From Peribacillus simplex (GTDB lineage: Bacteria > Bacillota > Bacilli > Bacillales > DSM-1321): a stretch of 64,000 bases of DNA. The stretch is taken from assembly GCF_900156045.1 (NCBI RefSeq), contig NZ_FTMX01000002.1:186001-250000 (forward strand), written 5' to 3'. Positions 38,122 to 46,300 of this stretch are shown here, in pieces. Positions within the stretch are counted from its first letter, which is position 1, and each line of letters opens with the position of its first letter. Position numbers and translations under genes: made by a program. The notes below the pieces were generated by a model. The model was not told the DNA's origin. It saw only the letters and a program-made list of their open reading frames with translations, and ran no database searches.

Positions 38122-38293
38122 GGTTTTGGCAATAATGTGAATAACAACATTCCTTTTTAGGTGTTGTTGCCAACCGCGGAGAAGGCTTACGTTTCCCCAT
38201 AAGTTCTTCCTCCGGTTTCTCCTCTCCCTTTGCCTTCTGGTCCTTAGTTAGACATAGAAGGACCCTGCATATTTTTGCAGGGCTTTTTTTTTT
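38122..38293. ncRNA. Structured RNA candidate upstream of rsmD (ylbH-leader-like region)
   Basis: A nested hairpin covers 38122-38175: outer arms near TTGGCAA/TTGCCAA and inner AACAACA (38143-38149)/TGTTGTT (38162-38168). Further right, GGTCCTT (38239-38245)/AAGGACC (38258-38264) is followed by a CCCTGC/GCAGGG terminator on the plus strand. Rfam lists a ylbH leader RNA in Bacillus; this gap lies just upstream of rsmD/ylbH. Which strand is the functional RNA is unclear. A 58-codon frame (38027-38203, minus) also crosses it. Confidence 0.45.
38263..38293 (+). terminator. Plus-strand intrinsic terminator in the rsmD upstream gap
   Basis: CCCTGC and GCAGGG enclose an eight-base loop and are followed by C and ten T on the plus strand. 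No plus-strand gene lies upstream within the gap, so it ends either a small RNA or an attenuated leader of the following plus-strand gene. The neighbouring AAGGACC/GGTCCTT stem shares two C with it. Confidence 0.8.
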
Positions 38294-38408
38294 GATAAAC
38301 CTCTGATATCTAATTTTCTTTGTCATGATTCGTCAATGAACTTGTCCTTCTCTTTTATGAGGGATAATGATAAAGTAATGAATAATAAGTTAGTTAGGAG
38401 AGGTTTAA

Positions 38409-38798
38409 TTGATTCAACGTTTTATTGAAATTGGACAAGGATATTCCGATATATATGAGTTGCTGGAAGTGGGCCGCAATCAGAAACATCGAGTTGCGAG
38501 GCTTTTGGCCATGCATACTACCATTGATGATAAAAAGGTAACTTCATTGGTTATCGTCATGCAGCCCACGGATCCTGGGAAATTCCAGCCACTTTACATT
38601 TGCCGTGAAGGCATACCGAACCCTCATGCCACCAAAAACAAACGCTATGAGCTTTTTGAGAACTTGGCGGAGGAACTGGATAGACCAATTATTGAAATCG
38701 ACGTGAAACCTTCGGTGCTATTTGCAGAAGTCGAGTTGTACTACCAACACTTAATCGGCATTTTGCGAATGAATAGATATCTGCCCCCATTAGGTTGA
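38409..38798 (+). CDS. Uncharacterised DUF7147-like protein
   Basis: 129 aa, mixed alpha/beta, no membrane segment or clear motif. Similar Bacillaceae proteins have sometimes been labelled methylthioribose kinase, but at this length it cannot be a kinase. A TTG start at 38409 is supported by AGGAGAGG 5 bp upstream. It stands on the plus strand between rsmD and ylbG, which B. subtilis lacks; a shared hairpin separates it from ylbG. Confidence 0.7.
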   Translation: MIQRFIEIGQGYSDIYELLEVGRNQKHRVARLLAMHTTIDDKKVTSLVIVMQPTDPGKFQPLYICREGIPNPHATKNKRYELFENLAEELDRPIIEIDVKPSVLFAEVELYYQHLIGILRMNRYLPPLG

Positions 38799-38818
38799 AA
38801 GATGCCGATGCCAGAAAT

Positions 38819-38853
38819 TGAAAAAGGCTGACTCCGCATGAGTCAGCTTTTTT
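38819..38853. terminator. Shared terminator of the DUF7147-like gene and ylbG
   Basis: GCTGACTC and GAGTCAGC pair around CGCAT, flanked by A and T runs on both sides. It touches the ylbG stop codon, between convergent genes. Confidence 0.88.
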
Positions 38854-39128
38854 CAAATCCCCATTTTATAATCATATTCTTTCGCTTTATCCGGTTTGGA
38901 GTTTTCGAACTCTACCTTCAAAAAAGGCTTGTAAGAAAGGTCCACTTTTTTAACGAACGAATAATTATTCAGCTTTTCCACTAGTGGTTCCACTTCATCC
39001 ATATTCGTATAAAGCACTACATATTTCAGCTTTTTTGAAACATAATGGATATTTCCAAATTTCCTAAGCATTTTGGCTTGTTTTAATGTATGTAAATAGA
39101 CGATGATTCCCTGTCTCGCTCCAAGCAT
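38853..39128 (-). CDS. ylbG: YlbG, DUF2129 family protein
   Basis: 91 aa. The ferredoxin-like beta-alpha-beta pattern [25 protein letters not shown]...[13 protein letters not shown] matches DUF2129. It is conserved in Firmicutes as the neighbour of ylbF and ylbH; function unknown. ATG start with GGGAG upstream. No other genes overlap it. Confidence 0.88.
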   Translation of the reverse strand: MLGARQGIIVYLHTLKQAKMLRKFGNIHYVSKKLKYVVLYTNMDEVEPLVEKLNNYSFVKKVDLSYKPFLKVEFENSKPDKAKEYDYKMGI

Positions 39129-39264
39129 ATCAATAACTCCCTTTTATAAAGGTTTTAACTAAGTGTAGCATAGCAGAATCTTTACTTTCAACCAAGAAAA
39201 AAGATTATAAACAAAATTCTCTCACTATTGTGAATATATATACTGTGAAGGGAGCCAAACAACG

Positions 39265-39588
39265 ATGGATTTAAACCAAATTTGGCATCAATTTATTGAT
39301 CATCTATTAGATAATGATGAAATTACCCAAGCTTCGATAAAAAAGTTCACAGGTATACCATTTATATATATCCATTATCATCCGGCACAAAATGGTAATA
39401 GTAAGCTTTCTTTATTAATAAAAAAAGCCGCAAGCCTTTCAATGCGTGGCAAGCAGCTTCATTGTGAAACCATTTTCGTACGGCAGGAAGAACATTTATA
39501 TGTTTTCCGGCATCGTTTTTATGTACCACAGCAAAAGATGTTTTGCTGTGGCAACCTTTGTCCGGATTGTATCTTATATCGCAGTTAA
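39265..39588 (+). CDS. Uncharacterised small protein with C-terminal CC-x4-C-x2-C cluster
   Basis: 107 aa, no membrane segment. The C-terminus CCGNLCPDC ends two residues before RS and could bind a metal or Fe-S. Earlier parts (IYIHYHPAQNGNSKLSLLIKKAASLSMRGKQ, HLYVFRHRFYVPQQKMF) look like a beta-rich domain. GAAGGGAG lies 10 bp before the ATG. It sits on the plus strand beside the ylbF gene, whose product also ends in a cysteine cluster, so a link is possible but inferred. Confidence 0.6.
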   Translation: MDLNQIWHQFIDHLLDNDEITQASIKKFTGIPFIYIHYHPAQNGNSKLSLLIKKAASLSMRGKQLHCETIFVRQEEHLYVFRHRFYVPQQKMFCCGNLCPDCILYRS

Positions 39589-39730
39589 TCGCTTTGTAAC
39601 GTATCCGGTTGACCCGCTGTCCAGACGAAGGTTCCTTACATGACACAGCCACCGAACTCCGTAACAACGTCGAATTTCGATGGCTGCATGTTCTTATATA
39701 CCGGCCTGAATGACGATTCTTGCCATTACC

Positions 39731-40180
39731 TTAAGCAGAGCATCCACAACTTCCCCCGGTTCCGCAGCTTCCTGTTGAACATCCACCTGATGAAACAAAA
39801 AATGGATTCCCCGCTGGGGTTTTGACCTGTTCAGAAACGGCTAGGCCAATTTTTCCGCTTATTTCATCAAGAACGGATTGCAATTCGGTCTCAGCCCGCT
39901 TAAACCTTGCTACGGCAGGATGCATATCCATGTCTCGTTTAGCTTGCCTGGTTTCTAAATTGATGCGCTTATAATCCGGATGATATTTACCGAACCTTTG
40001 AACATCTTCAAATAGATCCTTTAGCGAAGTAAACTTGGAAATTTTTTGCTGTGCCTCTTTGTCGCCTTGTAATTTATATAAACTAAGGAGGTATTCTTCC
40101 CCTATTTCAGAATGAAGGATCATTTCAGCTAATCCATCAGCCTGTTGTAAAATGTCGATGATTTCCATAGTAGCAAGCAT
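39731..40180 (-). CDS. ylbF: YlbF, RNase Y-modulating (Y-complex) protein
   Basis: About 149 aa. The helical YlbF/YmcA core (VQRFGKYHPDYKRI...ARFKRAETELQSVLDEIS) is followed by a cysteine-rich tail GGCSTGSCGTGGSCGCSA with four cysteines that bind Fe-S in B. subtilis. With YmcA and YaaT it modulates RNase Y and affects competence, biofilm and sporulation. The ATG at 40180 has GGAGGTG 9 bp upstream; an earlier start adds eight residues. Confidence 0.94.
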   Translation of the reverse strand: MLATMEIIDILQQADGLAEMILHSEIGEEYLLSLYKLQGDKEAQQKISKFTSLKDLFEDVQRFGKYHPDYKRINLETRQAKRDMDMHPAVARFKRAETELQSVLDEISGKIGLAVSEQVKTPAGNPFFVSSGGCSTGSCGTGGSCGCSA

Positions 40181-40240
40181 TAACAAGCTCACCTCCACAA
40201 CCATTTTACCATTTCTCCCTTATAGATGCTAATGGTTTGA

Positions 40241-40666
40241 TTAAATCGAGGAAGTGATATGTACCTCAATCTCTTTTTGCAACCCTGTTTTTTCACCTGA
40301 ACCATTCAAGACTTCCAGCTTAATTTTATGCATGCCATTTGGGACATCCTTTAAGATAAATGCTGCCGTTTTCATATCGACTTTCTTTTGATTATCAATA
40401 AATACGGACACAGTTGCCAATTGTTCAGGATTTGATTCTGAAAAACCATAGTTTTTCAAGTAGCACTCGACATAGACGGAGTTGCCTTTTACAAAAGTTT
40501 TTACCCGAAAGTCCTCATCTGAGTTTCGGATGCCCGATACAGTGGTGGCAGCTTTAAGTGTAGAAACACCTTGCAAAGCTACTCCTGAATTTTCAGGTTC
40601 CGGTATTTTCTTTCCACAACCCGACGCTGCCATCAACACTGTGAGAGCCAAAATCAACTTTCTCAT
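40241..40666 (-). CDS. Predicted lipoprotein of unknown function
   Basis: 141 aa. A basic start (MRKL), a hydrophobic stretch and the lipobox AASGC (Cys17) give a classic lipoprotein signal. The rest is beta-rich (FVKGNSVYVECYLKNYGF...SVFIDNQKKVDMKTAAFILKDVPNGMHKIKLEV) and looks like an Ig-like fold. Not recognised. It lies between ylbF and ylbE and has no counterpart there in B. subtilis, as far as I recall. Confidence 0.7.
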   Translation of the reverse strand: MRKLILALTVLMAASGCGKKIPEPENSGVALQGVSTLKAATTVSGIRNSDEDFRVKTFVKGNSVYVECYLKNYGFSESNPEQLATVSVFIDNQKKVDMKTAAFILKDVPNGMHKIKLEVLNGSGEKTGLQKEIEVHITSSI

Positions 40667-40726
40667 TCCATCGTCCCCCTTTTGCCTTTATTGTTCGCCA
40701 AAAGGAGTAATTTACTCTTATTTTCT

Positions 40727-40969
40727 TCATTCACCTGAAGCATTCATCGCTTGAAACATATGAAGCATCATTGAGGCAACCTGAACGCTCTCCGAAAATT
40801 TAGAGACCCGATGTGGAATCGATTTTTCAAAGTAATATTTCGCTTCGGTTTCAAACACATCCACTTCATGGGGATTGCGCATTAACCTTTTGTACCATGC
40901 AGGTTGAATCCTCAAGTAATTACGCATATCTTCGTTTGTTTGAATGAATTCATATATATTCTGACGCAT
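40727..40969 (-). CDS. ylbE: YlbE-like protein
   Basis: 80 aa, helical. MRQNIYEFIQTNEDMRNYLRIQPAWYKRLMRNP is the YlbE-like family core. Function unknown; the family is limited to Bacillaceae. The gene follows ylbD with a 12-bp gap, so they are probably co-transcribed. Confidence 0.88.
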   Translation of the reverse strand: MRQNIYEFIQTNEDMRNYLRIQPAWYKRLMRNPHEVDVFETEAKYYFEKSIPHRVSKFSESVQVASMMLHMFQAMNASGE

Positions 40970-40981
40970 GAAAAACCCTCC

Positions 40982-41413
40982 TTAATCTTTGGTGAATAAA
41001 AAAGGGTTAGCTCTCTGCTCTTTTTCTTTTGGGGGAGGACTGGTATCACTTGATTTATTCCCTTGGAAAGCAGATAGCACTCCTTGGATTGCACCGATGG
41101 CCTGATTGGCATTCGTAATATATTGTTGAATCTGCCCCATATCCATATTTTTAACTGCACTCATTAACGAACCGATCAACTCAGTGCTTTGGTCTCCCTT
41201 TTCAACCGGCTGTGATGGGGATCCTGTATTCACTTTGGACTCGCCCACACTGCCGTCAGCCTGCCAGCGTGGATGATCTTCTCCGAGTAAATACCACTCT
41301 TCAAAAAGTTCCTGCCATGTTGCTTGTTTGCTTCTCACTTCATTCACTATATGAGGATGTTCCTTTACAAACTCCCGAAATTTATCCACGGAGGGCCGCT
41401 TTCTTTTTGCCAT
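40982..41413 (-). CDS. ylbD: YlbD, putative spore coat protein
   Basis: About 143 aa. The N-terminal part KFREFVKEHPHIVNEVRSKQATWQELFEEWYLLGEDHPRW is the conserved YlbD segment; the C-terminal region is low-complexity, polar and lysine-rich. The family is annotated as a coat protein. The ATG at 41413 has GAGGTGAG upstream; the earlier frame start adds eight residues. It forms a pair with ylbE. Confidence 0.85.
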   Translation of the reverse strand: MAKRKRPSVDKFREFVKEHPHIVNEVRSKQATWQELFEEWYLLGEDHPRWQADGSVGESKVNTGSPSQPVEKGDQSTELIGSLMSAVKNMDMGQIQQYITNANQAIGAIQGVLSAFQGNKSSDTSPPPKEKEQRANPFLFTKD

Positions 41414-41721
41414 TACTCTCACCTCACACTTAGACATCGCCTATTGCACCATATGCTAAAGGTAAATAAAAAGTGCATAACATTCCTTTTAAAATGCAAA
41501 TGGATGATTTGGGGATGAGGGCCCTTATAGTTCCAAAAGTGTATGCTGCCGTGACTGCGGATATCCAAGTTAGTTATGTAAAACCCTGCATTGGCGCGCT
41601 CGATTCCGTGCAAATTAATACATAGTCATATGATAAAATCATCGAGGGAAAGGTCAACGTGATGATGGGGAACTTGCGGTATATCGATAGGGGCCTTTTT
41701 CATTTTCAAAATATAATCCAG

Positions 41722-41755
41722 AACAAGAAAACGGACCCAAATCGGATCCGTTCTT
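41722..41755 (-). terminator. Terminator of ylbC
   Basis: AACGGATCC and GGGTCCGTT (one G-U) pair around GATTT, followed by TTCTTGTTC in the ylbC direction. It begins right after the ylbC stop. The rest of the 340-bp gap to ylbD shows no gene and no other stable structure. Confidence 0.65.
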
Positions 41756-42796
41756 TTATCTCTTTATGAAATTCTGGGTGTAGTACTTTTTATATACCCC
41801 GACGCCCAGACCTGTAAATTCCTCATTCAGCATCGCATCCCGATGCCCTTTGCTATTTAGCCAACCTTCCATGACTGCAGCTGCGTCAACATAATTAGCC
41901 GCTATATTTTCACCTGCCGCCCTGTATTTTACATGGCCTGCATCGAGACGCTTTTCCAAATCACCCTTTGTTTCAGAAACATGGGTTCCTTCAGGTGCAT
42001 CCGTCATTTCCCGGCTATGAAGGTAAGCAACCTCTGCAGTTGGCGCATCCCATTCTAAAGGCTTCAAATCAAACCTGCTGCGCATTATATTCGTAATATC
42101 GAATATTTGCTGCTCATTGCCCTCGTCCACTTTCGCCAAGTCTTCATCAGAAAGGTCCTTAACTGTCACAAGTTCACCATGATAGGTCAGCTCATACGGC
42201 TGTTGTTTCAATAAAGCGGAATCATTCAAAAATCGGATGCTTGAAACAGTCCCGGTGAATTTATCCAAATATAGCTGAACATTAATATTCCCTAAATCAA
42301 TCAACGGCCTCATGTTCATATCTTCCTCCGACAATTCAAAACGATAGGAACTGTGACCAACTTCAATATCAACAGTGGGTTCCACATATAAGCTGGAATA
42401 GATGGCATCAATCGATTGTCCAATTTTAAAAGGAGCGACATTGACATCATCACCGATTCCATAAGCAGATACCACTTTTTCATTTTCAACGGCTAATTGG
42501 AAATAATTATCATAGTCCTTTTTATAAACCCACCATTCATATCCATAGGCGGACATATCAATTCGATCTGGCTTACCATATTCCTTTTCTATCTCTTTTG
42601 CATTTTTCCCGATTGTTACCGCCAGACCTTCTGTCAATTCAGTAACCCCTTCCTTTTCAGAGGAAGTGCTTTTTTCATTTATATGTTCATTGGGGTTAAC
42701 ACCTTTGTTACCATCAATAAGAGGGTTTCCTTCATCTTCATCGCCGATATTAAGATAAATACCGATTACGAAAAAAATAATAATTAACACCAACAC
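41756..42796 (-). CDS. ylbC: YlbC, CAP-domain protein with N-terminal CAP-associated domain
   Basis: 346 aa. A membrane anchor (about 2-17), a polar linker, a CAP-associated domain (LAVTIGKNAKEIEKEYGKPDRIDMSAYGYEW...) and a C-terminal CAP/SCP domain with NIMRSRFDLKPLEWD, HSREM, AGENIA and WLNSKGHRDAMLN. It is extracytoplasmic, function unknown. Start GTG at 42796 is provisional: an in-frame CTG at 42814 has an AGGGAG 7 bp upstream and would give MRGLGKVLV, a better signal-anchor start. Otherwise complete. Confidence 0.88.
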   Translation of the reverse strand: MLVLIIIFFVIGIYLNIGDEDEGNPLIDGNKGVNPNEHINEKSTSSEKEGVTELTEGLAVTIGKNAKEIEKEYGKPDRIDMSAYGYEWWVYKKDYDNYFQLAVENEKVVSAYGIGDDVNVAPFKIGQSIDAIYSSLYVEPTVDIEVGHSSYRFELSEEDMNMRPLIDLGNINVQLYLDKFTGTVSSIRFLNDSALLKQQPYELTYHGELVTVKDLSDEDLAKVDEGNEQQIFDITNIMRSRFDLKPLEWDAPTAEVAYLHSREMTDAPEGTHVSETKGDLEKRLDAGHVKYRAAGENIAANYVDAAAVMEGWLNSKGHRDAMLNEEFTGLGVGVYKKYYTQNFIKR

Positions 42797-42873
42797 CTTA
42801 CCTAAACCGCGCAGAGGAACACTCCCTCTCTCTATCTAATTTATGTATCCAATGCAAAAACCTTTCTTTCCTG

Positions 42874-42882
42874 ATTATATCA
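42874..42882 (-). promoter_or_regulatory. Extended -10 element, ylbC direction
   Basis: TGATATAAT, a TG-n-TATAAT extended -10, lies about 80 bp before ylbC. No good -35 is visible. The remaining 42815-43136 gap holds the divergent YugN-like promoter. Confidence 0.4.
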
Positions 42883-42986
42883 CTGTTCAATCATAATTTT
42901 CTAATTTACGATAGACTGTCCCTTCAATAAATTTTATTTAAAAAATGGAACTTTTGCGAATGATTAAAATACCATGGTTGAGTTCA

Positions 42987-43015
42987 TTGCAACTTCCACC
43001 ATTTCGTACTATTAT
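42987..43015 (+). promoter_or_regulatory. Candidate sigma-A promoter of the YugN-like gene
   Basis: TTGCAA (42987-42992) and TATTAT (43010-43015), 17 bp apart, each one base from consensus. The leader to the GTG start would be about 115 nt. Confidence 0.5.
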
Positions 43016-43136
43016 AAAATATAGGATAAAATGGTATATTATAAACATACTTGGAGATTTTTAATATATTCATGTACATAATATTTTCCCGGTATGTCAT
43101 TTTAATTCTCAATAGTAAACATAGGAGGTACTACTC

Positions 43137-43499
43137 GTGAAATTTGAAAGCTTTGGAATCGAAAACATTACAGCCGACTTAAACCGATTAGATGACCTAA
43201 TGCCGCAATATGGTTTAATACGTGCAGAACAATGGGATTACGAAAGAGTCAGTTACGATCGTAAGTTCGACTTAAAAGAAGGCACGTTTTACCTGAGAAT
43301 ACTTGGCTATGCTACAGAGGGGGATGTAGGCGCTCACAGGGCCGTCATCAAACTAATGGTTCCTCTATTAGGAAAACACTATTATCCGCACGGAGTTGAA
43401 TATGGTGAAGGAGAGGATTTCCCTGCATCACTAGTTAAACAAAGTGAAAAAATCCTCGCTCAAATCAAAGAAGAACTTACACAATTCAACGGTCTGTAA
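43137..43499 (+). CDS. ylbA: YugN-like family protein (ylbA position)
   Basis: 120 aa. It belongs to the YugN-like family: IENITADLNRLDDLMPQYGLIRAEQWDYERVSYDRKF and YYPHGVEYGEGEDFP. Function unknown. GTG start at 43137 with AGGAGG 9 bp upstream. The symbol rests on synteny: it lies between ylbC and ctaG as in B. subtilis. Followed by a terminator. Confidence 0.82.
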   Translation: MKFESFGIENITADLNRLDDLMPQYGLIRAEQWDYERVSYDRKFDLKEGTFYLRILGYATEGDVGAHRAVIKLMVPLLGKHYYPHGVEYGEGEDFPASLVKQSEKILAQIKEELTQFNGL

Positions 43500-43523
43500 A
43501 AACCGTTAGTGAAAAGTAAGCAC

Positions 43524-43558
43524 AAAGAGAGAGGATCATGTGTGATGCTCTCTTTTTT
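43524..43558 (+). terminator. Terminator of the YugN-like gene
   Basis: GAGAG-G-ATCA pairs with TGAT-G-CTCTC around TGTG and is followed by six T on the plus strand. Confidence 0.75.
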
Positions 43559-43569
43559 ATATCCATTAC

Positions 43570-43603
43570 AAAAGCCTGATGCTTTTTTGCACCAGGCTTT
43601 TTC
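43570..43603. terminator. Terminator of ctaM
   Basis: AAAAGCCTG and CAGGCTTTT form a nine-base stem with T runs on both sides, just after the ctaM stop. Together with the preceding hairpin it separates convergent genes. Confidence 0.82.
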
Positions 43604-43609
43604 GTTATT

Positions 43610-44071
43610 TTAAAATCCTAGAATCGCCTTTATTAAAGATGTTGTTTCGCCGCCATGATAAATGACATAAAGCAGGATGTAAACAGCTACTCCAGTAATC
43701 CCAGTGAAAAACCAAATAATGCTTGTCGCAGGCCCAATTTTTTTATGAATGGCAAATTTACCTTTAAACCCAGTGGTAAGCATGACAATCCCCAAAACAG
43801 CTCCAGTTGTTGCAAGCGTTATATGGAAAATCAAAAAAATCGTATAATAAATTTTAATGTCAGCGGGTCCGCCAAATGACGTACTACCAATGAAGACCGT
43901 CCTGGAAAGATATATAGCGAAAAAGATTACCGCAAAAACCGCAGCTGCCATCATGGTTTTTTTATGGGTCTCGATTTTGCGTTGTTTAATTTGATACCAG
44001 CCTATTGCAACAGTGATGGCACTTAATACAATGAAGGCTGTACTTATCGTTGGAAGGATTGGTAAAGACAT
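43610..44071 (-). CDS. ctaM: CtaM/YozB, DUF420 membrane protein for oxidase assembly
   Basis: 153 aa with four to five membrane helices and conserved histidines (HKKTM, HITLATTG, HKKIG). It is the DUF420 family (YozB/CtaM); the S. aureus member is required for active haem-A-type terminal oxidase. Its place beside ctaG fits a role in caa3 assembly. It is transcribed separately, since a terminator lies between ctaG and it. Confidence 0.82.
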   Translation of the reverse strand: MSLPILPTISTAFIVLSAITVAIGWYQIKQRKIETHKKTMMAAAVFAVIFFAIYLSRTVFIGSTSFGGPADIKIYYTIFLIFHITLATTGAVLGIVMLTTGFKGKFAIHKKIGPATSIIWFFTGITGVAVYILLYVIYHGGETTSLIKAILGF

Positions 44072-44235
44072 ATGAATTGTAGTCCTCTCTATATTTATTA
44101 ATCAACTACCATTTTATAAGAGGCACTCATAAAATTCAATAAAATCAAGGATTATTAACAGAATGCTCACTTTTATAGAATAGGCAAGTCAAATCACTGG
44201 CTATTTGGTTTAAATCGAAAATCAGGTAAAGGCGG

Positions 44236-44270
44236 ATAAAAGACTTGTCCGCCCAAGACAAGTCTTTTAT
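44236..44270. terminator. Terminator of ctaG
   Basis: ATAAAAGACTTGTC and GACAAGTCTTTTAT form a perfect 14-base stem around CGCCCAA, right after the ctaG stop. Confidence 0.88.
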
Positions 44271-44277
44271 CGTACAT

Positions 44278-45180
44278 TTATTCTACAGTCTGAAAATCCG
44301 AAGGTATCGGATCTATATCATTTTGGCCGCCATTCTCCTTTTTGAACCAAGCAAAGAAAATGACACCCAATACATAACCTAAAACGATTTCTTGAATCAC
44401 CTTCATCAAAACCCCACCAAGCTGTTGGTCCTCAAGCAATGGCAGTCCATTGAACATTTCTGGGCCACTGAGCGTTAAACCGGAAAGTGCTGAAGCCGGA
44501 ACGCAAAGTTCCATGGCACTGGCCCAAGATTCCGCATTAGTGAATGTATCATACATCGGATCATTAGCAAAAATGATTAAAGCGCAGGCAGGGGTCATTA
44601 GAATGCCACTGCCGAATATATAAGCTACTTTTTTCACACCTGATAGACTTTCACGTTCGGGCACCTGATTGACAAGCGGGAACCACATCAAAACAGCTGT
44701 CGTAAATAAAAGGATCGTGTAGCCGGCATGAATCCACATCCCCGTTTTGATATAATCGAACACTAACGGGATATGGTACAGCGAGAAAAGAACATTAAAT
44801 AGTAAAAGGGCGACAAGTGGTCTTGTAAAAAATTGAAATAACGTCTTTACTCCCCTTGAGTTTATGAAAGTTCTCATAAACCAATCTGGAATCGCAATGA
44901 TAAATAAAGGCGGAATCACGAGATAGAGCAGTGCCATTTGAAACATGTGTGCACTGAACATGATATGGCTCAATAAATCAAGTGGGGATCCTTTTACCAC
45001 ATAAAGGAGGAACATGGCTATCAAAAAATAAGTTGCCTGTTTAACGGAAAGCGATGAACTGCCCGGAAACTTCCCCCTTTTTTTTGTCACCAGCCAAAAA
45101 TATCCTACGGTTATAAGTACGAGGGCGGCAAAATAATAAGGACTCCACAAAGCGCGAAATCCGAAAATATCAATAGACAA
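44278..45180 (-). CDS. ctaG: CtaG, caa3-oxidase assembly factor
   Basis: About 300 aa with seven membrane helices and conserved histidines in SHIMFSAHMFQM, the mark of caa3_CtaG proteins, thought to help copper insertion. The start is a TTG at 45180 (MSIDIFGFRALWSPYYF) with GAGGTG 7 bp upstream; reading from further upstream adds 35 unrelated residues. It follows ctaF after a terminator, so it has its own expression. Confidence 0.92.
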   Translation of the reverse strand: MSIDIFGFRALWSPYYFAALVLITVGYFWLVTKKRGKFPGSSSLSVKQATYFLIAMFLLYVVKGSPLDLLSHIMFSAHMFQMALLYLVIPPLFIIAIPDWFMRTFINSRGVKTLFQFFTRPLVALLLFNVLFSLYHIPLVFDYIKTGMWIHAGYTILLFTTAVLMWFPLVNQVPERESLSGVKKVAYIFGSGILMTPACALIIFANDPMYDTFTNAESWASAMELCVPASALSGLTLSGPEMFNGLPLLEDQQLGGVLMKVIQEIVLGYVLGVIFFAWFKKENGGQNDIDPIPSDFQTVE

Positions 45181-45289
45181 AAAAATCACCTCGTTCATAA
45201 ACTTTTTCTTACTTTCATTATACCTAAAATGAAACATTGTAACAAATATAGATAAACTTGGATTATTTTTCTGAAAAATCACCACATAA

Positions 45290-45325
45290 AGAAAAACCGG
45301 CTATCATTCAATAGCCGATTTTCTT
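45290..45325 (-). terminator. Terminator of the ctaCDEF operon
   Basis: CGGCTAT and ATAGCCG pair around TGAATG-type loop, with AAAATC/GATTTT outer pairs and a T-rich end. It follows ctaF by about 7 bp and precedes ctaG. Confidence 0.72.
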
Positions 45326-45331
45326 TATGGT

Positions 45332-45667
45332 TTATAACCAAACAATCGTTGTGAACACAAGGACAGTTATCAAGCCGACTGCAAGGCCGGAAAATAAGAA
45401 CAATGCAATGGTGCCATGCCCTTTATGCTTCATATGCATGAAATAATACAATTGGAAAATCACTTGTACAACTGCCAGCAGCAAAATGACTGGTTTAATG
45501 AACCAATGTGAAAAACCCTCAATTCCTACTGCAGCAAAAGCAAGTAATGTAAAGAAAATCATAAGTGTAAATGATATCACTTGGTGTTTCATCTCTTCAG
45601 CATTTTTCTTACGGCGATATTTTAAATCGACATTCGGGTTCGCTGAATTTGATTGTTCATTCGCCAT
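45332..45667 (-). CDS. ctaF: CtaF, cytochrome caa3 oxidase subunit IV
   Basis: 111 aa, three membrane helices: VISFTLMIFFTLLAFAAVG, FIKPVILLLAVVQVIFQLYYFMHM and a third. This is the usual subunit IV (COX4 prokaryotic) fold. It follows ctaE by 3 bp. It stabilises the core oxidase. Confidence 0.94.
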   Translation of the reverse strand: MANEQSNSANPNVDLKYRRKKNAEEMKHQVISFTLMIFFTLLAFAAVGIEGFSHWFIKPVILLLAVVQVIFQLYYFMHMKHKGHGTIALFLFSGLAVGLITVLVFTTIVWL

Positions 45668-45670
45668 CAG

Positions 45671-46300
45671 TTATCCCACCATTCCCATTAAGTATACGAC
45701 AGTAAAGATAAACACCCAGACTACGTCAATGAAATGCCAATAAAGACTCGCAACAAAAAATTTAGGAGCGTTATACAAATTCAAGCCCCTTCCTGCATTA
45801 CGCACCATAAGACAAATGATCCAAACCAAACCGAATGCAACGTGTCCTCCGTGAAAACCAACTAACGTATAAAACGCGGATCCGAAGGCACTGCTCGTAA
45901 ATGTATGATGGAATTCATGAACATAGTGATTAAATTCATAAATCTCGAGTCCAAGAAAACCTAAACCGAGTGCAACCGTAATCACAAGCCAAGCCTGCAT
46001 TTGTTTAAAGTGATTATTTTTCATATGGTACATCGCATACACACTAGTCAATGAACTGGTCAATAACAGCATGGTTGCCACAAAAGTAAGAGGTAATTCG
46101 AATAAATCTTTAGCTAGGGCTGCATCACCATTTGGAACTTTATCCTTCAATGCTAGGTAAGTTGCAAATAATGAGGCGAATAATACCGTCTCTCCACCAA
46201 GAAACAACCAGAATCCCAAATACTTATTTTTACCTTCTAAAGTCGCTTTCTCGGGAGAAGCAGGCCAGGTAGCATCCGTGAATCTTTCATCTGTCTGCAT
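45671..46300 (-). CDS. ctaE: CtaE, cytochrome caa3 oxidase subunit III
   Basis: 209 aa with five helices. Typical motifs are KYLGFWLFLGGETVLFASLF and GFHGGHVAFGLVW with WHFIDVVWVFIF. Subunit III supports proton uptake and core stability. Its start overlaps the ctaD stop by one base, so translation is coupled. Confidence 0.97.
   Translation of the reverse strand: MQTDERFTDATWPASPEKATLEGKNKYLGFWLFLGGETVLFASLFATYLALKDKVPNGDAALAKDLFELPLTFVATMLLLTSSLTSVYAMYHMKNNHFKQMQAWLVITVALGLGFLGLEIYEFNHYVHEFHHTFTSSAFGSAFYTLVGFHGGHVAFGLVWIICLMVRNAGRGLNLYNAPKFFVASLYWHFIDVVWVFIFTVVYLMGMVG

Noticed and set aside
38027-38326. Minus-strand reading frame of up to 99 codons upstream of rsmD, with an internal ATG at 38203 preceded by GGAGGAAG
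   Set aside because: It crosses the nested hairpins, has unusual cysteine/tyrosine/lysine-rich composition and no family resemblance. I treat the region as structured RNA, though a short leader peptide cannot be excluded.
41419-41613. Minus-strand frame upstream of ylbD
   Set aside because: No ribosome site; probably the ylbD leader.
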